Assembly: GCA_019313025.1 (NCBI GenBank)
Contig: JAFDCA010000381.1
Span: forward strand, 1 to 8,705
Length of the DNA: 8,705 bases
Reading direction: 5' to 3'
From: Deltaproteobacteria bacterium
GTDB taxonomy: Bacteria; Desulfobacterota; Desulfobacteria; Desulfobacterales; UBA11574
Positions within the stretch are counted from its first letter, which is position 1. The number at the start of each line of letters is the position of its first letter. The translations under genes were made by a program, and so were the position numbers. Positions 6,604 through 8,705 of the stretch are shown piece by piece. Below the pieces are notes generated by a model, which did no database searches, was not told the DNA's origin, and saw nothing but the letters and a program-made list of their open reading frames with translations.

Positions 6604-7500
6604 CTAACCCTTCTGAGCAATCTCAAGAAAAATCTTTGCTTTTTCGATTTCGTTTAAAACGGTTTCACCCAATTCATTCAACATCGTCCAATCCACCCCT
6701 ATTTTGCCGTTTAAGTATTCCATCAGTTGGTTATCGATTACACAATCGCCGGCGCTGCCGATGCTCAAATGGTTGGCAAATTGATTGGCCAGTGAAACAA
6801 TAAAAACAAAATCACGGTCGACTTCAGAGCTATCATCCGGATTGTGATGGTGTGAGAGTGTTTCGACCAGCGTTGTACCCAGGCGCCATTTTTTTGCAAT
6901 CAGGCACCCTACCGTGCAATGATCCATACCAAGAAGTTTAAATTCGCTATGATGCAAAGTGTCTTGATTGTCCCGAGCTGTTTCCCACGCCCGGTGGTAT
7001 TCTTCCGGCAACTGACGGTTCAAGGGAATTTTACCCAGATCGTGCAATAGCCCTGCAACAAAAAACGCTTCCAGACCCTGGGGTGTATTCCTTTTGACGG
7101 CCGCCAGAGATTTAGCGATTACACCGACACACAGACTGTGTGTCCAAAATTCCTCCGAGGAAAAAACAGAAAAGGACCCATTACTTTTTAAATTTTCTAG
7201 AATTGCAAAGCTCAAGGCAAGGTTTTTGACGGTGTTTACCCCCAACATGACGATTGCCCGCGCCAGGGAGGTGATAGGGACACCCAGGGAATAGTAGGCG
7301 GAATTAATAAGCTTTAATACCCTGGCGGTTAGGATCGGATCCAGGGAGATGATCCGTTGAAGATCGTTTGCAGAGGCTCTGGGATCATTGCAGGTCTCCA
7401 GAACTTTTATGACGGTCGTCGACAAACTCGGCATCCTATCGATGTATGCCTGAATCTTTTTTAAATATCGCTCCCGATTACTGGTAGGGACTGGATCCAT
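6604..7500 (-). CDS. HDOD domain protein
   Basis: This 298-residue protein is nearly all one HDOD domain, a relative of HD-type phosphohydrolases found in bacterial signalling. Landmarks are MPSLSTTVIKVLE (23-35), SLDPILTARVLKLINSAYYSLG (52-73), the segment around ARAIVMLGVNTVKNLALSF, FWTHSL (118-123), GLLHDLGK with H153-D154, and HHSEFKLLGMDHCTVG and LSHHHNPDD later. Many HDOD proteins lose the catalytic HD dyad; here it and several following His are retained, so a metal-dependent activity is possible but untested. There is no receiver, GGDEF or kinase domain fused. The ATG at 7500 is preferred; an in-frame TTG at 7506 is 4 bases after the preceding stop. Neither has a clear Shine-Dalgarno, pointing to coupling with the 153-aa gene. 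Confidence 0.88.
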   Translation of the reverse strand: MDPVPTSNRERYLKKIQAYIDRMPSLSTTVIKVLETCNDPRASANDLQRIISLDPILTARVLKLINSAYYSLGVPITSLARAIVMLGVNTVKNLALSFAILENLKSNGSFSVFSSEEFWTHSLCVGVIAKSLAAVKRNTPQGLEAFFVAGLLHDLGKIPLNRQLPEEYHRAWETARDNQDTLHHSEFKLLGMDHCTVGCLIAKKWRLGTTLVETLSHHHNPDDSSEVDRDFVFIVSLANQFANHLSIGSAGDCVIDNQLMEYLNGKIGVDWTMLNELGETVLNEIEKAKIFLEIAQKG

Positions 7501-7510
7501 TGACAAGAAA

Positions 7511-7972
7511 TTAGGCGGAGATATAATCTCCTCGGTAAAATTTGCTTATTTCCAAAGATATGGTCACCAAAGTCTGGTTAAGAATATTTCTGAGCCCCTC
7601 ATCAGCGGGTAGCGAATCCAAAACAGGAGCTAGATTTTCTATTTCACGGGTCATTTCCCTGATGTCCGGATCAATCTGTTTCATAGTAATCCGGGGATCA
7701 GCCAATTTTTCACGGTATCGATCAAGCAGATTTATCATAACCTCGATGCTGTTAGCGGAAAATTGATGATTCGATAGAGATGATGAGCCTGGTTGAAGAC
7801 CCGGCAAAGGATTGATAAAAGTTGTCTGCAAAGGAGCCAGGCCCGCCGTCGTTGAGGTTTTAACGGTCTCTTTTAATATGATGCCGAATTCTTTGCCGGT
7901 GGGTGGTTGCGCTTTGGTCTTTGATTCATGCTGAAGAGTTTTTAAAACTTGCTGGTTATTCTGAATTTTCAT
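7511..7972 (-). CDS. Hypothetical protein heading the HDOD-MBL operon, 153 aa
   Basis: The function of this 153-residue protein is unknown. The N-terminal half (to about 75) is low in structure and rich in Gln, Ser, Thr and Pro, with a short EFGIILKET segment near residue 28. The C-terminal half (about 75-150) looks fully helical, with EVMINLLDRYREKLADP, IREMTREIENLAP and a final IS-LEISKFYRGDYISA. There is no signal peptide, membrane segment or Cys. I have an impression of similar proteins in Desulfobacterota, some near motility genes, but cannot assign a family; a partner or anchoring role for the HDOD protein is inferred only from position, its stop being 10 bases before the HDOD ATG. Its own ATG at 7972 is preceded by AGGA (7983-7986 on the - strand), 10 bases away. 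No convincing promoter was found in 7990-8140. Confidence 0.75.
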   Translation of the reverse strand: MKIQNNQQVLKTLQHESKTKAQPPTGKEFGIILKETVKTSTTAGLAPLQTTFINPLPGLQPGSSSLSNHQFSANSIEVMINLLDRYREKLADPRITMKQIDPDIREMTREIENLAPVLDSLPADEGLRNILNQTLVTISLEISKFYRGDYISA

Positions 7973-8140
7973 ATCTTAAATTTCCTAACTCGGATTAGAC
8001 GGACTTGACTGTTGCCAATTGGTACTTGAAACGCGATATTTTCTCGCACCTTTTTTTAACACCACCAAATCTTACTGCAAATTTCATGCAAATAAGTTCG
8101 GAATAATTATCTTTCTAAAATTTCCTATCAAATCAATTCA

Positions 8141-8612
8141 TTAAAGAAATAAAACAAGATGAAAATCTTTAAAAACGGCTGCCGCCATACTAATTTGATG
8201 AATAAACTGAATTCTCGGATAAAATGTTTCCAAATAATAGCGACACTGGTCACATTCCGAACATCTCAGTAATCCGCTGTCTTTAACGGTGAAGCAGGCA
8301 TGCAGCTTATTTTTAAACGCGATACAGTCACCGCAGTTCCGGGCATGGGCGTTGCTGTGCCAGTGTTGCCAGCAATTTTGAAAGCTTCTAAAAAATCGGC
8401 CGACTGGAATTCTCGTGATACAGTTCGGATGGAACTCGCTGGTTGCTGTTTTGGAGAAAAAACAAAAGATCTTCAACCGGAATTGTGTAATTCCGCCCTA
8501 ACCGGCGGGCATAAAGCTTTTTTGAAAGAATCCAATACCCGACGGTGGTGCGCACCACTCCACAGAGGGCCGCCGCTTTAGATACTGACAATGTTTTTGG
8601 GAATTTCGACAT
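8141..8612 (-). pseudogene. HTH protein with Cys-rich C-terminus, split by a +1-base frameshift
   Basis: Two overlapping - strand frames make one protein if one base is removed from the A6 run at 8390-8395 (T6 in the mRNA). The joined frame is exactly 157 codons (156 residues plus stop): the helix-turn-helix part up to ...SSRPIF (residue 74), then RSFQNCWQHW and a Cys-rich tail. The tail has seven Cys at 80, 93, 96, 106, 117, 120 and 123, in the patterns NCGDC, ACF and CSECDQC, which suggests a metal site, then YYLETFYPRIQFIHQ and a hydrophobic end. I recall complete proteins of this design (excisionase-type HTH plus Cys-rich PRIQFIHQ tail) in Desulfobacterota. As written, translation stops at TAG 8388-8390. 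The cause could be a sequencing error, a recent mutation, phase variation or programmed +1 slippage on UUU before UAG. Confidence 0.75.
8388..8612 (-). CDS. Excisionase/MerR-type helix-turn-helix protein, as encoded (74 aa)
   Basis: This is the reading frame that the sequence gives without correction: 74 residues from ATG 8612 to TAG 8388-8390. TLSVSKAAALCGVVRTTVGYWILSKKLYARRLGRNYTIPVEDLL is written here only by its marks: the HTH runs from about residue 8 to 35 (SKAAALCGV, TTVGYWI), followed by the basic wing KLYARRLGRNY and the helix VEDLLFFLQ, typical of excisionase-family winged helices. AGGA lies 10 bases before the ATG on the - strand. A truncated product would keep the DNA-binding part but lose the Cys-rich tail described in the overlapping entry. 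Confidence 0.7.
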   Translation of the reverse strand: MSKFPKTLSVSKAAALCGVVRTTVGYWILSKKLYARRLGRNYTIPVEDLLFFLQNSNQRVPSELYHENSSRPIF

Positions 8613-8651
8613 CAGATTTTAATCCTCTTGGTAAACACCTCGGGAATTCTG

Positions 8652-8675
8652 AAACTCAATGAAAAAATTGAGTTT
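8652..8675. repeat. Perfect 9-bp inverted repeat upstream of the HTH gene
   Basis: AAACTCAAT (8652-8660) and ATTGAGTTT (8667-8675) are perfect complements separated by GAAAAA. The centre is about 50 bases upstream of the HTH gene's ATG on the - strand. On the + strand it is followed by two more T, so a weak terminator is possible; its position before a DNA-binding protein gene also fits an operator. The stem is AT-rich with only two G-C pairs. Confidence 0.5.
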
Positions 8676-8705
8676 TTAGAGACATCAACATTATTTCGAG
8701 ACAGC

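Noticed and set aside
8013..8022. CCAATTGG palindrome upstream of the 153-aa gene
   Set aside because: A single 8-bp palindrome is expected by chance and no promoter could be aligned with it.
8300..8581. + strand 93-codon frame across the HTH gene
   Set aside because: No family features, no ribosome binding site, and it lies opposite the recognised HTH and Cys-rich protein.

Overview
The window looks like chromosomal DNA of a Desulfobacterota (formerly deltaproteobacterial) organism, probably close to the Desulfobacterales. This is inferred from protein style: small proteins with paired RRSG-x-(D/N)RR motifs, an NtrC-type regulator, an HDOD protein next to a class-II-PDE-like metallo-beta-lactamase fold protein, and a helix-turn-helix protein with a Cys-rich tail. 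No marker gene here proves the taxonomy. There are no rRNA, tRNA, CRISPR or intact mobile elements.

Layout. Bases 1-188 hold the end of an upstream gene and a probable 40-residue single-pass membrane protein. A near-consensus sigma70 promoter (290-318) drives a 109-aa protein of unknown function (388-717). It is followed by a structured, repeat-like block with GC hairpins (771-840). Next, on the + strand, come an ADP-ribosylglycohydrolase/J1-crystallin-like protein (965-1882) and the tightly spaced pair rfbC-rfbD (1962-3424), the last two enzymes of dTDP-L-rhamnose synthesis. rfbA and rfbB are not in this window. After an AT-rich 180-bp gap come two response regulators with no histidine kinase nearby: a full NtrC-type sigma54 activator (3605-4993) and a stand-alone receiver domain (5123-5572).

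The right half is on the - strand and converges on the receiver gene. It is a three-gene operon read from 7972 to 5651: a 153-aa helical protein of unknown function, an HDOD protein that keeps an HD dyad, and a metallo-beta-lactamase-fold hydrolase. Further right, also on the - strand, is a helix-turn-helix gene (8612-8141). It is split by a single extra base in a run of six A/T; removing one base restores a 156-codon frame with a Cys-rich C-terminus. A perfect 9-bp inverted repeat lies upstream of it.

Biologically the window joins cell-surface polysaccharide precursor synthesis (rfbCD) to a set of signalling genes (two receivers, HDOD, MBL hydrolase). I found no convincing new multi-gene system. 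The best items for a second look are the frameshifted HTH/Cys-rich gene, the 771-840 repeat-like element, the ADP-ribosylglycohydrolase homologue with a changed metal motif, and the conserved-looking unknown gene that heads the HDOD-MBL operon.
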